A stretch of 6,168 bases of DNA from a bacterium. GTDB lineage: Bacteria > Desulfobacterota > Anaeroferrophillalia > Anaeroferrophillales > Anaeroferrophillaceae. Below are positions 6,108-6,168 of this stretch, piece after piece. Every line of letters starts with the position of its first letter. The stretch's first letter is position 1. The stretch lies in the NCBI GenBank assembly GCA_029940125.1, contig JAOZRP010000081.1, positions 1 to 6,168 on the forward strand. Direction: 5' to 3'. Position numbers and translations under genes: made by a program. The notes beneath the pieces were generated by a model. The model saw nothing but the letters and a program-made list of their open reading frames with translations. It had not been told where the DNA came from and ran no database searches.

Positions 6108-6168
6108 GATATTTGTTCTCCTTTGAACATGCTGCTAAAAGGGTTTATGACTTTTTTCGGCAGGAATC
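6108..6168 (-). promoter_or_regulatory. leader and ribosome binding site of the GH13 gene
   Basis: Read on the - strand, AGGAGA (6117-6122) lies 9 bases before the ATG at 6105-6107 and is a good ribosome binding site. It makes Met1 preferable to the in-frame Met13. No convincing -35/-10 pair is seen. Two - strand frames entering from the right edge end at a TAA (6145-6147) and a TAG (6135-6137). Either could be the end of a preceding gene on the same strand, but too little sequence is present to tell. Confidence 0.55.

Overview
The window carries a compact [NiFe]-hydrogenase maturation operon on the + strand (about 78-4204). A single large sugar-phosphorylase gene converges on it from the - strand (4215-6107). 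Codon use, GC-leaning base composition and a HybD-like protease embedded in a hyp operon suggest a Gram-negative, probably anaerobic bacterium, perhaps of the Desulfobacterota/Deltaproteobacteria type. That taxonomic guess is inference; no marker gene is present.

Layout: bases 1-77 hold a short leader with a GC-rich hairpin and perhaps the last codons of an upstream gene. Then come hypC (78-335), hypD (322-1407), hypE (1457-2476), a 66-base gap, a HyaD/HybD-family endopeptidase (2543-3058), hypA (3051-3446) and hypB (3446-4204). Several genes overlap (14 nt hypC/hypD, 8 nt protease/hypA, 1 nt hypA/hypB), so they are almost certainly co-transcribed and partly translationally coupled. Ten bases after the hypB stop lies the stop codon of the opposing GH13 gene, whose own start has a good ribosome binding site near the right edge.

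How the genes work together: HypE (with HypF, not in this window) makes a thiocyanate on its C-terminal cysteine. HypC and HypD use this cyanide, together with CO, to build the Fe(CN)2CO unit. HypA and HypB then deliver nickel, and the HybD-type protease clips the C-terminus of the hydrogenase large subunit to lock the site. The hydrogenase structural genes and hypF are not in the window. The GH13 protein closely resembles E. coli YcjM-type glucosylglycerate phosphorylase and belongs to unrelated compatible-solute or carbon metabolism.

No mobile element, CRISPR array, RNA gene or clearly new system was found. The points worth a second look are modest: two extra cysteines in the HypD C-terminal cysteine region, an unusual hypD/hypE junction, start-site traps in hypC, hypA and hypE, a hypA tail that contains the hypB ribosome binding site, a hairpin just before hypC, and terminator-free convergence of two unrelated units.
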